A stretch of 41,329 bases of DNA from Bacillus sp. USDA818B3_A (lineage in GTDB: Bacteria; Bacillota; Bacilli; Bacillales; Cytobacillaceae). The stretch lies in contig NZ_JAABNN010000028.1 of NCBI RefSeq assembly GCF_009928415.1, positions 1 to 41,329 of the forward strand, read 5' to 3'. How positions within the stretch are numbered: the stretch's first letter is position 1; the number at the start of each line of letters is the position of its first letter. The translations under genes were made by a program, and so were the position numbers. The notes under the pieces were generated by a model, which saw nothing but the letters and a program-made list of their open reading frames with translations, ran no database searches and was not told the DNA's origin. Positions 1 to 8,285 of this stretch are shown here, piece after piece.

Positions 1-331
1 TTGGTAAAAAAGTGTTCAATCTTATCTAGCAGAAACTGTTGATTATAGTCTAGCAGTTACAGCAGGTTCCCCTTTGTTTTTATAAAGAAGATCATCATTT
101 AATTTATAACAGCTATTTGTAATAGGAGTAGAACATAAAACAATGCCATAATATTTATAATTGATTATTCAAAAAAAGAACATGAAAAACACAATATAAA
201 ATTAGTCTATATTAAAGATAATTATCTAATCCAAATTCAAGAGCGTAACATAACATACTTAGATTAAGCTTAAAACTAGAGTAATCAATTTCTTTATCGG
301 TTAAAGGTAATCGTAACCCCACTTGTTCTAA
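1..331. other. gene-poor stretch, nothing recognised
   Basis: AT-rich sequence with stops in all frames. I see no gene, RNA or clear repeat. Together with the remnants that follow, it looks like decaying sequence. Confidence 0.4.
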
Positions 332-511
332 AATGACTGGCGGTATATTCTAATTGAGAGAAGTGGCCTGGGAAACAAAAACATTTCACAAATTTTACAA
401 ATTATCGGGTTATTAGGATTTGTTTTAGCCTTCTTTCAATTTGAACCTGTATGATTTGTTGGATTCTTCTGCACTGGGGTTTACTACGTAATTAGAAATG
501 AGAGAGTATAA
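332..511 (+). pseudogene. remnant of a small two-helix membrane protein
   Basis: One reading frame runs between stops at 329-331 and 509-511 and is interrupted only by TGA at 452-454. Its translation is clearly protein-like: a hydrophobic helix (QILQIIGLLGFVLAFFQF), then EPV, the TGA, then a second hydrophobic stretch (FVGFFCTGVYYVI) and a charged end (RNERV). The stop falls where a Trp codon (TGG) would suit a membrane helix. No convincing start codon or ribosome binding site is visible. I read it as a nonsense-mutated small membrane protein gene. The family is unknown. Confidence 0.4.
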
Positions 512-611
512 ATAGGAAAATAGATTTAGTCTATGGCGAGTATAAACTTCTGTCTTCATTTTATTGCTTGATTACCCAAACTATTATTATTTAACGGGAC
601 AGAATAACAAC

Positions 612-646
612 GGTGATTCTTCATCAAAGAAGGTCACCTTTTTATT
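612..646 (+). terminator. rho-independent terminator
   Basis: Stem GGTGATTCTTC (612-622) pairs imperfectly with GAAGGTCACC (629-638), followed by TTTTTATT. It probably ended the transcript of the decayed small gene upstream. Confidence 0.55.
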
Positions 647-746
647 AATTCAACAAAAAGGATTGTAAAAATATGTCTTAAAATTGCCGGGTGCTTTAGT
701 TTAAGATAAGCTTCCGTTAACTGTGGTTTCTTGTTACATATGGTCT

Positions 747-784
747 TTATTAGCATGAGAGGTGTGAGTCTCCCATGCTAATAA
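747..784. repeat. long inverted repeat / hairpin
   Basis: Eleven-base arms TTATTAGCATG (747-757) and CATGCTAATAA (774-784) are perfectly complementary. An inner GAG/CTC pairing extends the stem. Neither side has a T-run, so it does not look like a terminator. It could be an orphan cis element or part of a small mobile repeat. Confidence 0.45.
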
Positions 785-997
785 TTCAGGAAATTTATCT
801 TCAAAGCTTTATTAATACTTCATAACCAATTTTGTCTCATTGATGCTCTTTCTGCTCCAATACAGTTTTGGCACTTTATTCATTGGGCCCCCACGACCAA
901 CCCTTCTAGAGCGTTAGTTGATAAATATATAGAACAAGTGAACATACAAAAATTCTCATCCTTTCAAAGAATAAATAAAAAGAAAGGAGCGATCGAT

Positions 998-1271
998 ATG
1001 TCGCAGAAAAAGTCCAAATGTAACAAAACTTGTAAAAACTAGCTAAAAGAATTATTGAATTAGATAATACTGAATTTGTGGAAATGGGTTTAAGCCTATA
1101 ACACTAAAAAATGGACTATCATTTAATGGAGGGCTTAGAGAAGTTGACCTTGCAAATTGCACGATTACAGTAGCAGTTAATCCTTTTTCTAATTTAACTT
1201 ATAAATGCCGTGATATAAGCTCTTTTCAAATTGTACCTATTATTCACCCCACTCCTACACAAGGGGGTTAG
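998..1271 (+). pseudogene. frameshifted small protein gene, family unknown
   Basis: AAAGGAG precedes ATG at 998, which opens MSQKKSKCNKTCKN and then stops. Reading continues in a second frame from about 1039 (LAKRIIELDNTEFVEMG) and in a third from about 1085. The third frame includes NGLSFNGGLREVDLANCTI and ends PTPTQGG at the TAG 1269-1271. Two frameshifts therefore join three protein-like segments into one former gene of about 90 codons. The good ribosome binding site and the coding character of all three segments support a recently broken gene. I do not recognise the family. Confidence 0.5.
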
Positions 1272-1302
1272 TTTTTGTTTTAGTTCTTTTTTATTGGAAA
1301 AA

Positions 1303-1571
1303 TCACCCAATTTTATGTACAGTTATAAATTTTGGTTTTCCACCGTGTAAAATAAGAGACTGCGCAGAATCATAATTAATGTACAGATGCCGGGATTCAG
1401 AAACAACGTGTTCTGCCAAAATCACAGTAATTGAATCATTAGCAAACATGCTCTCCCAAGCGTTTAAATCTAGTACATTGAGATCTTCTTCCTGTGCATG
1501 AATCCACCCGGTTTATTAATATATTCGCCTGCACCAATAACTAACTTATTCTCTTTTCGTTCATTCTCCAA
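1303..1571 (-). pseudogene. truncated, frameshifted SAM-dependent methyltransferase remnant
   Basis: The minus strand encodes KLVIGAGEYINKPGW, then after a one-base slip IHAQEEDLNVLDLNAWE and ITVILAEHV. This resembles the start of a predicted SAM-dependent methyltransferase family: a glycine-rich cofactor loop, then a WE...AEHV block. After AEHV the expected WEHL segment and the catalytic middle are missing. The frame jumps to an unrelated or C-terminal tail ending KFITVHKIG. An intact member would be well over 150 residues. It lies just downstream of the nucleotidyltransferase gene on the same strand. Confidence 0.5.
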
Positions 1572-1588
1572 ATAAGATCAACTCATTA

Positions 1589-2458
1589 TTAATATATTCC
1601 ATTTGCATTTATAGGTAGTTTTTTAACGAGTAGCATATATTTTGTCATGTTCTTGTCGTCATGAATTGGATAAGTAAACGATAACTCCTCTGCCACTTCT
1701 TTGGCTAAAATTCGAAAAAGGCCGCAAGTGACAAATATAGATTCCCAAAAAAGGTCATAGTTATGATTAGAATACGTTTCTTTATACATTTCCCAATATA
1801 TTTCCGGAAGGTACTTTTTAAAGTATTTACCCATCTTCCCCGTTGATACTTGGAAATTATGATTCTTACCAGCCCACCATGAAACCATTTCGTCTAATCT
1901 AGCCCTTATAATGGTTTCAAACATTTGTTTAGCATAAGGCAGTTCGTCCCGCCAAATTCCTTTTGCCACGTTTTGCAGGCACCACCAAAAGTCATTACAG
2001 CAGCTTAAGAAAAGTGTTTCAGTTGGTCTTTTCACCCAATAATCCATATCCGTAGCTGCAGGTATTACCGGAAGGATGTTGTCCTTATCTAATAACGGGA
2101 TAGTAAGTTTATCTTCCTTATACTTTTCATGCATAAATTCGATCGTTTCGATATGAAGGTCGATTCGATTTCCATCTGTAAAAAGCATCAAGTATCCGTA
2201 AGACTTAACAGGACCCTCAAGTCTATCATTTTTATCAGGCTCTTGTATGATAAGTAACTCTCCAAAAACATGAATCCAATGTTCATTTGTTAAAAAGGAA
2301 GCTGTTTCTTTGACGACATACACAATATCATAGTCCTGGAAAATATCCTTTGGGGCATTAGAATTAGTTCTAGAGCCGTTCATATAAACAGCTCTAATTC
2401 TCTCATCTTCCTCGGCAATTTTCAGTATTAAATTGTACATTTCCTCTTCGGATCTCAT
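1589..2458 (-). CDS. aminoglycoside 6-adenylyltransferase family protein, ANT(6)/AadK-like
   Basis: This 289-residue protein matches the ANT(6) streptomycin nucleotidyltransferase family in length and layout. The family transfers AMP from ATP to the 6-hydroxyl of streptomycin in the cytoplasm. The N-terminal nucleotidyltransferase fold shows GSRTN (residues 28-32) and the metal-binding DYD (42-44). The rest is the family's helical C-terminal domain (for example YWVKRPTETLF and EMVSWWAGKNHNF). The start is backed by GAGGTGAA seven bases upstream. Chromosomal AadK-type genes are common in Bacillus, and nothing mobile is attached here. Whether it confers resistance cannot be told from sequence. 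Confidence 0.85.
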   Translation of the reverse strand: MRSEEEMYNLILKIAEEDERIRAVYMNGSRTNSNAPKDIFQDYDIVYVVKETASFLTNEHWIHVFGELLIIQEPDKNDRLEGPVKSYGYLMLFTDGNRIDLHIETIEFMHEKYKEDKLTIPLLDKDNILPVIPAATDMDYWVKRPTETLFLSCCNDFWWCLQNVAKGIWRDELPYAKQMFETIIRARLDEMVSWWAGKNHNFQVSTGKMGKYFKKYLPEIYWEMYKETYSNHNYDLFWESIFVTCGLFRILAKEVAEELSFTYPIHDDKNMTKYMLLVKKLPINANGIY

Positions 2459-2833
2459 TATTATTCACCTCGAAATATTAGGGAAACGACTAATAAAAAC
2501 TCCCTCTTTAATGACATTCCTAAACCATCTGAATCACGTTTTTTCAAACCTATGTTTTTAATAAAAGTTTTGTTTCACCTTAGCCAATTCTTTCTATAAT
2601 TATCACATATCAAATGTCTGTACTAAATTAATTATGAGCTTTCCAACCTTATATTTTTAGAAATATATCCTATCCAGGATACAATCCTTTACTTTAGGAT
2701 CTCTATCCTTCACAGAACATTTAAATAATATGTATTTAGTTTCAATTTATCAGCTTTAGTTAGATGAACTCAACCTTTATTCAACAAACGAGCATTAATT
2801 TAATAAGATGAGGAAAAAGGTTGGTGATATACT
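2459..2833. other. intergenic region between divergent genes
   Basis: This 375-base AT-rich gap should hold the promoters of the nucleotidyltransferase gene (minus) and the small membrane protein gene (plus). I see no structured RNA, repeat or further gene. Confidence 0.3.
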
Positions 2834-3046
2834 TTGCTGGGTCCAATAATTGTTATAGTAAGCGGAATTTTATTTTTCCTGTTGGGCGGGCTTTTTTGGA
2901 ACACCGGACATACTGAAGAGGCTGCACCTATTTGTTGGGTTATTGGGGTCATTCTGTTCTCTTTGGGATTCGTTAGTTTATTTAGTCCTAAAATTTTAGA
3001 AATTCTTTTTAACTACCTTCCTTTTATATGGTTTGAATATTTTTAG
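2834..3046 (+). CDS. small membrane protein, hypothetical
   Basis: A 70-residue protein with two predicted membrane helices: residues 2-22, rich in Ile, Val and Phe, and about 33-50. A short polar loop (NTGHTEEAAP) joins them. The start is TTG at 2834; GGTGAT lies just upstream, a modest ribosome binding site. No family is recognised. It stands alone, with the 52-bp tandem repeat starting nine bases after its stop, so that array would form its 3' untranslated region. Confidence 0.45.
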   Translation: MLGPIIVIVSGILFFLLGGLFWNTGHTEEAAPICWVIGVILFSLGFVSLFSPKILEILFNYLPFIWFEYF

Positions 3047-3054
3047 TTAAGGTG

Positions 3055-3313
3055 CTTGTCATCGACCGAATGGATCAAATTTTTCCTCAAACGGGCGATG
3101 AAACACCTTGTCATCGATCGAACAGAGCAGATTTTTCTTCAAACGGGCGATGAAACACCTTGTCATCGACCGAACAGAGCAGATTTTTCTTCAAACGGTC
3201 GATGAAACACCTTGTCATCGACCGAACGGATCAAATTTTCTCTCAAACGGGCGATGAAACACCTTGTCATCGACCGAACAGATGAAATTTTGCTTCAAAC
3301 GGGCAATGAAACA
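3055..3313. repeat. five-copy 52-bp palindromic tandem repeat
   Basis: Direct copies start at 3055, 3107, 3159, 3211 and 3263, exactly 52 bases apart; the last is diverged at its end. Each copy carries TCATCGACCG near its left end and CGGGCGATGA (copy 3: CGGTCGATGA) near its right end. These arms pair, so every unit can fold into its own hairpin with a loop of about 20 bases. Copies differ by a few substitutions outside and inside the arms. There are no unique spacers, so it is not a CRISPR array. Confidence 0.85.
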
Positions 3314-3392
3314 GACTCTACATGAAAAAAGAACAATCACTCTATAAATCTAAAAACCTTTCCATCCCCCATTCACACCGTTTCCAACACAA

Positions 3393-3454
3393 AAAGCCGA
3401 TTGACAGCTAATAGACTCTCATACTAATAAGAGTCACCCGCTCCAACCGGCTTT
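3393..3454. repeat. nested inverted repeat near the end of the PBP transcript
   Basis: Outer arms AAAGCCG (3393-3399) and CGGCTTT (3448-3454) enclose inner arms GACTCT (3414-3419) and AGAGTC (3430-3435). The structure lies 65-126 bases past the stop of the minus-strand penicillin-binding protein gene. It could act as a weak terminator or RNA 3'-end structure. Its origin is unclear. Confidence 0.35.
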
Positions 3455-3518
3455 CAAATACCATATTCATTCAACTCAACGGGCGATTGGAATCACCAAA
3501 ACGTCCCCTTGCCCGCCC

Positions 3519-5684
3519 TTAATCTTTTTTCTTTTTCTCCTTATCCTTTCCTTTTCCCTTCCCATTTTGCTTGTTGGCCTTCTCTGATTGCTTTTTGTTC
3601 TCTTGTTTCTCTACCTTTTCCGAAGTCTTTGTCTCTACCTTTTTTGTAGGCTTTGGAGGGACTTCTGCGGAATTGTTCCCTTTAATATATAGCTCATTAT
3701 TATAACTGTAAACACTGTCTGGCTGCTCGAAACTTGATGAATCTGTTCCAAGTGACTGCATCATGTTCTTAAACATAAGCTGAGAAATCTTCGTCGTATC
3801 TCCCGCCAAATAGTTACCAGGACCATTCTTCGCATATCCAGTCCAGACAGCCATCGTATATTGAGGGGTATAACCTACAAACCAACTGTCATTTGTCGCT
3901 GTACTTGGATAGCCAAATTCTGCTCTTGTCTCAGCAGTATAATTGGTTGTTCCGGTTTTCCCAGCCACATCTAAGCCTGGGACATTTGCAGTTTTCCCCG
4001 TCCCTGCATTTACTACAGAGCGTAACATATCCGTCACCATATAAGCCGTGTAATCCTGCATCACACGTTTCGGCTTTTCCGTAAAATTAATCGTTGTTCC
4101 ATCCGGAAGCACTACTTTTTGGATAAAATGCGGTTTATTATACATTCCATCATTACCAAAAGCGCTATAGGCGCCTGCCATGGTTAACGGGCTAACCGTA
4201 TTGCTCCCAATTGAATACGATTCATATACTTGGTCATTTTTAAATGTAATCCCTAATTGTTCTGCAAAAGTCTTTGCCTTATCAAGTCCTACCTCTCGAA
4301 GGGTGAGAAGCGCAGGGATATTGTATGAATTCTGCAATGCCGCGCGGATGGTCATCATTCCATGATATCGGTGATCCCAGTTTGAAATCTGCTGGCCCGT
4401 TGAATAATAGGTCTCTTTGTCATCGATAAAATGTCCAGTGGACCATTTTAAATTTTCAATTGCTGGTCCATAATCAAAAATAGGTTTAAACGAGGAGCCT
4501 GGCTGGCGATTGAGATTGACCGCAAAGTTGTTCCCTAGGAAAGAAGCTTTATAATCGTTTCGCCCGCTGCCAATCGCTTTCACTTCACCTGTTTTTGTAT
4601 CCAAAAAGGCGAAAGCCCCCTGAAAACCTGAATCTGGATAGGCAATAATTTCATTCGTATTCATCATTTTGTCAGCATAGTCCTGTGCTTTTGGATCTAA
4701 GGTAGTATAAATCGATAATCCATCCGTGCTGATGTCAACATCCTTCAGTTTATCTTTTATCTCTTTCACTGCCGCATCCAAAAACGCTTCGTAAGGCATA
4801 CTTTGTTGTGTGTTTTTTTCTACAAGACCCTCTGTTACGGGAGCCTTTTCTGCTTCCTTCATTTGTTCCTTTGTTATATATCCATCTCTTAGCATTGAAC
4901 TTAGGACGATATGACGGCGTTTTGTGGCTGCCTCTTTATTTTCTGGTTTGGTCGGATCATAATTATTCGGACTTTGCGTTAGTCCTGCCAGCATCGCTGC
5001 CTGGGAGAGCGTCAGTTTTTTCAAATCATCTGCTTCGATCCCGTAGTAATTCTTCGCTGCTGCCGCAACTCCGTATGACCTATTTCCAAGGTATATCTTG
5101 TTTAGATACATCATTAATATTTCCTGTTTGGAATACTTCTGTTCCAACTGATAGGCCAAGTCCCATTCTTGCACTTTTCGCTTTAATGTTTTCTCCGGTG
5201 TCAAAAAGGAGTTTTTAATCACTTGCTGCGTAATGGTACTCCCGCCCTGGGAACCAAAATTACCAGTTACGTTCACAAAGATCGCTTTTGCTGTCCTCTT
5301 TATGTCGATTCCGTGGTGTTCGTAAAAGTGAGAATCCTCCGTTGCTATAAACGCTTGTTCTAATATTTTAGGAATTTGATTGTACGATATTTTAGTACGC
5401 TTTTCCTTCCCATATTCATAGATGAAATTTCCGTCTTGATCATAAAACTTCGTTGAAAGCGGGTCTACTAGTTTAGAAGAATCCAGCGTTGGAACATCCT
5501 TAATCATGGAAGCAAACGTGATCGCACCTGCACCAGTAGAAACAAGTCCAAGCACTAGACAGACAATAAGTATTTTTTTCCATAAGTAGTTTTTCTTTGG
5601 TTTTTGGTTTCTGATTTGTTCATTTTGTTTAGCTCTTTCAGCTTGTTTTCGTTCTTCTCGTGATTGATAGTTGCCTTCAGACAT
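3519..5684 (-). CDS. class A penicillin-binding protein (PBP1A family)
   Basis: A 721-residue bifunctional peptidoglycan synthase, close in sequence to Bacillus PonA. Residues 1-35 are a charged cytoplasmic tail and about 36-58 a membrane anchor. The GT51 glycosyltransferase domain shows EDSHFYEHHG (catalytic Glu116), GGSTITQQ (147-154), KRKVQE and YLNKIYLG. The transpeptidase domain shows SSFK (Ser397, Lys400), SYN (453-455) and KTGT (576-579), so all active-site motifs are intact. The C-terminal 50 residues are a Lys/Glu-rich low-complexity tail outside the cell. Start: ATG with GGGGGAA upstream. No recU neighbour, unlike classical ponA, so it may be a paralogue; I give no symbol. Confidence 0.93.
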   Translation of the reverse strand: MSEGNYQSREERKQAERAKQNEQIRNQKPKKNYLWKKILIVCLVLGLVSTGAGAITFASMIKDVPTLDSSKLVDPLSTKFYDQDGNFIYEYGKEKRTKISYNQIPKILEQAFIATEDSHFYEHHGIDIKRTAKAIFVNVTGNFGSQGGSTITQQVIKNSFLTPEKTLKRKVQEWDLAYQLEQKYSKQEILMMYLNKIYLGNRSYGVAAAAKNYYGIEADDLKKLTLSQAAMLAGLTQSPNNYDPTKPENKEAATKRRHIVLSSMLRDGYITKEQMKEAEKAPVTEGLVEKNTQQSMPYEAFLDAAVKEIKDKLKDVDISTDGLSIYTTLDPKAQDYADKMMNTNEIIAYPDSGFQGAFAFLDTKTGEVKAIGSGRNDYKASFLGNNFAVNLNRQPGSSFKPIFDYGPAIENLKWSTGHFIDDKETYYSTGQQISNWDHRYHGMMTIRAALQNSYNIPALLTLREVGLDKAKTFAEQLGITFKNDQVYESYSIGSNTVSPLTMAGAYSAFGNDGMYNKPHFIQKVVLPDGTTINFTEKPKRVMQDYTAYMVTDMLRSVVNAGTGKTANVPGLDVAGKTGTTNYTAETRAEFGYPSTATNDSWFVGYTPQYTMAVWTGYAKNGPGNYLAGDTTKISQLMFKNMMQSLGTDSSSFEQPDSVYSYNNELYIKGNNSAEVPPKPTKKVETKTSEKVEKQENKKQSEKANKQNGKGKGKDKEKKKKD

Positions 5685-5798
5685 TCAGTTTCCCCCTGTA
5701 TATTGTATACTCGAAGTTGTTTTAAATAAGGGCATTCTGACTAACCCAATTGTTAACCATATATAGAAGTTCGAAACAAAACTCTATTTTATGAGGGG

Positions 5799-5833
5799 AG
5801 CTGACAAAAAAATTTCTCTTGCGGATGTCAGCT
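5799..5833. repeat. inverted repeat upstream of the PBP gene
   Basis: Arms AGCTGACA (5799-5806) and TGTCAGCT (5826-5833) flank a 19-base loop containing a run of A on the plus strand. It sits about 115 bases upstream of the PBP start. It could be an operator or a second, weak terminator for the VOC gene. Function unknown. Confidence 0.35.
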
Positions 5834-5847
5834 GCTAATAAAACATG

Positions 5848-5875
5848 AAAAAGCCGGCCTTTCAGCCGGCTTTTT
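5848..5875 (-). terminator. strong terminator of the VOC gene
   Basis: Perfect 11-base stem: AAAAAGCCGGC (5848-5858) and GCCGGCTTTTT (5865-5875) with a 6-base loop. The T-run reads out on either strand. It lies 32 bases past the minus-strand VOC gene. Confidence 0.85.
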
Positions 5876-5906
5876 CAGACATTTATCTTAAAAAAAATTC
5901 TAAGGA

Positions 5907-6278
5907 TTATTTAAGCCACTCTAGTATTTCGATTCGATTTCCAAAAGGGTCAAATAAATAGAAACGATTTGCACCAGGAAGATTATTATCATCAATCACT
6001 TTAATTTCATTGTCGATTAGATACTTTTTTAAGGAATCTATATTTTCTACCTCTAACGCAGGATGAGCCTTTTTTGCCGGTAAAAATGGTTCTTCTACCC
6101 CCACGTGGATTTGAATTTTTCCAAATTGAAACCATACCCCGCCACGTTTTTTCAATGCCTCAGGTTTTTCAATTTCTTTGAATCCTAACAAATCCTTGAA
6201 AAATCTTCTTGCCGTTTCCTCGCTCCCTGCTGGAGCAGCTAATTGTACATGGTCGATTGCTTTAAAAATGAATGACAT
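5907..6278 (-). CDS. VOC family protein (glyoxalase/dioxygenase superfamily)
   Basis: A 123-residue single-module vicinal-oxygen-chelate protein. The pattern is typical: IDHVQLAAP with candidate metal ligand His10, RRFFKDLLGFKEIEKP, the β-strand GGVWFQFGKIQIHVGVEE, and the closing YLFDPFGNRIEILEW with candidate ligand Glu117. Members are small metal-dependent lyases, isomerases, dioxygenases or antibiotic-binding proteins; the substrate cannot be inferred. Start ATG has GGGGGATT upstream. Monocistronic, closed by its own terminator. Confidence 0.85.
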   Translation of the reverse strand: MSFIFKAIDHVQLAAPAGSEETARRFFKDLLGFKEIEKPEALKKRGGVWFQFGKIQIHVGVEEPFLPAKKAHPALEVENIDSLKKYLIDNEIKVIDDNNLPGANRFYLFDPFGNRIEILEWLK

Positions 6279-6388
6279 CTATAATCCCCCTCATCTTCAT
6301 TCTATATCCCCATGGTACACTTCATATGATGATATGAAAATTTCATTATTTTTATCAATCTCCATTAGAATAAGTTATGTATGTTTAT

Positions 6389-6427
6389 CAATAAAAAAAT
6401 GAAAATGAGCAGGTCCATTGAACCTGC
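6389..6427 (-). terminator. guaC terminator
   Basis: On the minus strand GCAGGTTCAATGGACCTGC forms a 6-base stem, followed by TCATTTTCATTTTTTT. It lies 20 bases past the guaC stop. Confidence 0.7.
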
Positions 6428-6447
6428 CCAGTAGTTGGTTATTTATA

Positions 6448-7431
6448 TTAATAAATCTTATCACCATTGAAGATTGAATTCTTAACTATTACATAATCAA
6501 CAGTTCTTATTGCAGAGAGCTTGTTGCCACCTGCGTAAGAAATGGAAGATTGAAGATCTTGCTCCATTTCAATTAAAGTATCCTCTAATGCTCCTTTATA
6601 TTTAACATACATTTTTTTGCCTTCTACATTTCTTTTTTCACCTTTTTGGAACTCGGAAGCAGAACCGAAGTATTCTTTATAAAGTTCTCCGTCCTTTTCG
6701 ACTGTTTCACCAGGTGATTCTTCATGTCCAGCAAATAAGGATCCAATCATGACCATTGAAGCTCCAAATCTAACGGATTTGGCTATATCACCATGCGTAC
6801 GGATGCCGCCATCAGCGATAATAGGCTTGCTTGCTGCTTTTGCACACCATCTTAGTGCCGCTAATTGCCAGCCGCCAGTGCCGAATCCAGTTTTAATTTT
6901 AGTAATACAAACCTTTCCTGGCCCAATGCCCACTTTCGTCGCATCAGCCCCGGCATTTTCCAGTTCCCTTACTGCTTCAGGTGTTCCGACATTACCTGCG
7001 ATGACGAAGCTTGCAGGAATAAGTTTCTTGATATGTTGAATCATTTTGATCACCGCATTGGAATGACCATGTGCGATATCAATGGTAATGTATTCAGGCG
7101 TTACATTTTCTTCCGCTAATTGTTCTACAAACCGATATTCTTCTTCTTTTACTCCCACACTTATAGAAGCATATAATCCGCGAGAATGCATGTCTCTAAC
7201 GAAAGACAAGCGAGTCTCTGGCTGAAAACGGTGCATAATATAGAAGTAATTATTCTCTGCTAAATAAACAGCAATTTTTTCATCGATAATCGTCTGCATA
7301 TTAGCTGGTACGACAGGCAGTTTAAACGTACGGTCTCCAAATTTAACTGTTGTATCACATTCAGAGCGGCTGTTTACAATTGATTTTGCTGGAACAAGTT
7401 GAATATCTTCATAATCAAATACGTTATCCAT
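6448..7431 (-). CDS. guaC: GMP reductase
   Basis: A 327-residue IMPDH/GMPR-family TIM barrel that converts GMP to IMP with NADPH, returning guanine nucleotides to the purine pool. It has the family's N-terminal FDYEDIQLVP, the phosphate-binding and active-site loop GIGPGKVCITK with catalytic Cys175, IADGGIRTHGDIAKSVRFGA and the YFGSAS flap. No CBS domains are present, and its length suits the Bacillus GuaC/YumD type rather than IMP dehydrogenase. The start ATG follows a roughly 140-base leader with PurR-like boxes at the promoter. It has its own terminator and no operon partner. Confidence 0.95.
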   Translation of the reverse strand: MDNVFDYEDIQLVPAKSIVNSRSECDTTVKFGDRTFKLPVVPANMQTIIDEKIAVYLAENNYFYIMHRFQPETRLSFVRDMHSRGLYASISVGVKEEEYRFVEQLAEENVTPEYITIDIAHGHSNAVIKMIQHIKKLIPASFVIAGNVGTPEAVRELENAGADATKVGIGPGKVCITKIKTGFGTGGWQLAALRWCAKAASKPIIADGGIRTHGDIAKSVRFGASMVMIGSLFAGHEESPGETVEKDGELYKEYFGSASEFQKGEKRNVEGKKMYVKYKGALEDTLIEMEQDLQSSISYAGGNKLSAIRTVDYVIVKNSIFNGDKIY

Positions 7432-7560
7432 GTTTTTTTCACTCCATCATAAGGTTTATAAGTAAGTTTATTGTTTGTTGTTTTAATAAAAAAATAAGCT
7501 CTTTATTAAAAATGTTCATTAGTGGTGAACAATATCATCTACATATTTTTAATACTATTA

Positions 7561-7625
7561 TTCTCGAACACAAAATAGATTGTATAACACGAATATTGCA
7601 TTTGTCAATCATTATTAATGTTCGT
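7561..7625 (-). promoter_or_regulatory. guaC promoter with PurR-like boxes
   Basis: On the minus strand, -35 TTGACA (7603-7608) and -10 TACAAT (7579-7584) are 18 bases apart. ACGAACATT (7617-7625) and its inverted partner CGAATATT (plus strand 7590-7597) flank and overlap the -35. A further TCGAACA lies at 7563-7569. These match the CGAAC core of Bacillus PurR boxes, and guaC is a known PurR target in B. subtilis. The assignment to PurR is an inference. Confidence 0.6.
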
Positions 7626-7751
7626 ATTTAGGGAGTTTGATGCCCTTTCATACTATAAAAACAAAATTCATCTTACACTTAATGCTCATTTTTTCACAAT
7701 TTATAATAGTATGTACTTAATTTGGATCTGAGGTGTTTGGCTAATTAACAA

Positions 7752-7778
7752 AAAGGGCCCCATTGCATCAGGCCCTTT
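7752..7778 (-). terminator. terminator of the nrd operon
   Basis: Stem AAAGGGCC (7752-7759) with GGCCCTTT (7771-7778). On the minus strand it is followed by TTGTTAA. It lies 39 bases past the flavodoxin gene. Confidence 0.75.
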
Positions 7779-7816
7779 AAAGCTACACCATTTAATTCAT
7801 CTCTTACCCTTAATTT

Positions 7817-8284
7817 TCAGTTATTTATTAGCCAAGCGCCCTTCTCATATGAATTGGCCTTTTTTACGATTGATTCAACAAACCTTTGGCTTCGATGATA
7901 ATCCTGTATTTGCGGAACCAGTTCAACCTTTAACGTGGCGGCCAAGGTGGTGTGGACGTACAGCATATCTCGAAATAGATCAACTGCTCCGCAATACTTC
8001 GGATAAAAGCTATCCCCCGTCCCAAAAACGGCAGTGACCAATTCTTTGTTTTCAAGTTTCTCAAAAGCATGATAGAGTTTCCACATTTCTTTGGGAATTT
8101 CACCGTCTCCCCAAGAATAAGTGCCAATGGCAACGGCCTCAAAACGTTTTAGATTCTCTATTGGAAAGTCCTCGACCTGATAGAGCTGGACATTCTTAGA
8201 ATATGGTAGAAAGTTTCGGTAAATGACCCCGGCCAAATCCTTCGTATTTCCTGTCACAGACGCATAAACAATCGCGATTTTCAT
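7817..8284 (-). CDS. flavodoxin, third gene of the ribonucleotide reductase operon
   Basis: A 155-residue FMN-binding flavodoxin from the chosen ATG at 8282-8284. It shows the phosphate loop ASVTGNTKDLA at the N-terminus, the aromatic 50s loop GTYSWGDGEIP and the 90s loop GTGDSFYPKYCG. The start lies one base after the nrdB stop, so translation is probably coupled. A longer frame reaching back into nrdB is not credible. Its length and FMN loops are those of a true flavodoxin rather than the shorter NrdI. Inference: it donates electrons to build or repair the NrdB metal/tyrosyl radical cofactor. Confidence 0.85.
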   Translation of the reverse strand: MKIAIVYASVTGNTKDLAGVIYRNFLPYSKNVQLYQVEDFPIENLKRFEAVAIGTYSWGDGEIPKEMWKLYHAFEKLENKELVTAVFGTGDSFYPKYCGAVDLFRDMLYVHTTLAATLKVELVPQIQDYHRSQRFVESIVKKANSYEKGAWLINN

Positions 8285-8285
8285 C

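Noticed and set aside
452..454. Second selenocysteine TGA
   Set aside because: It falls in a membrane helix where Trp fits, no SECIS-like hairpin follows, and the gene lacks a start.
3055..3313. CRISPR array
   Set aside because: The whole 52-base unit repeats, so there are no unique spacers, and no cas genes are near.
4808..5218. 136-codon plus-strand frame inside the PBP gene
   Set aside because: Shadow of the conserved glycosyltransferase domain on the other strand.
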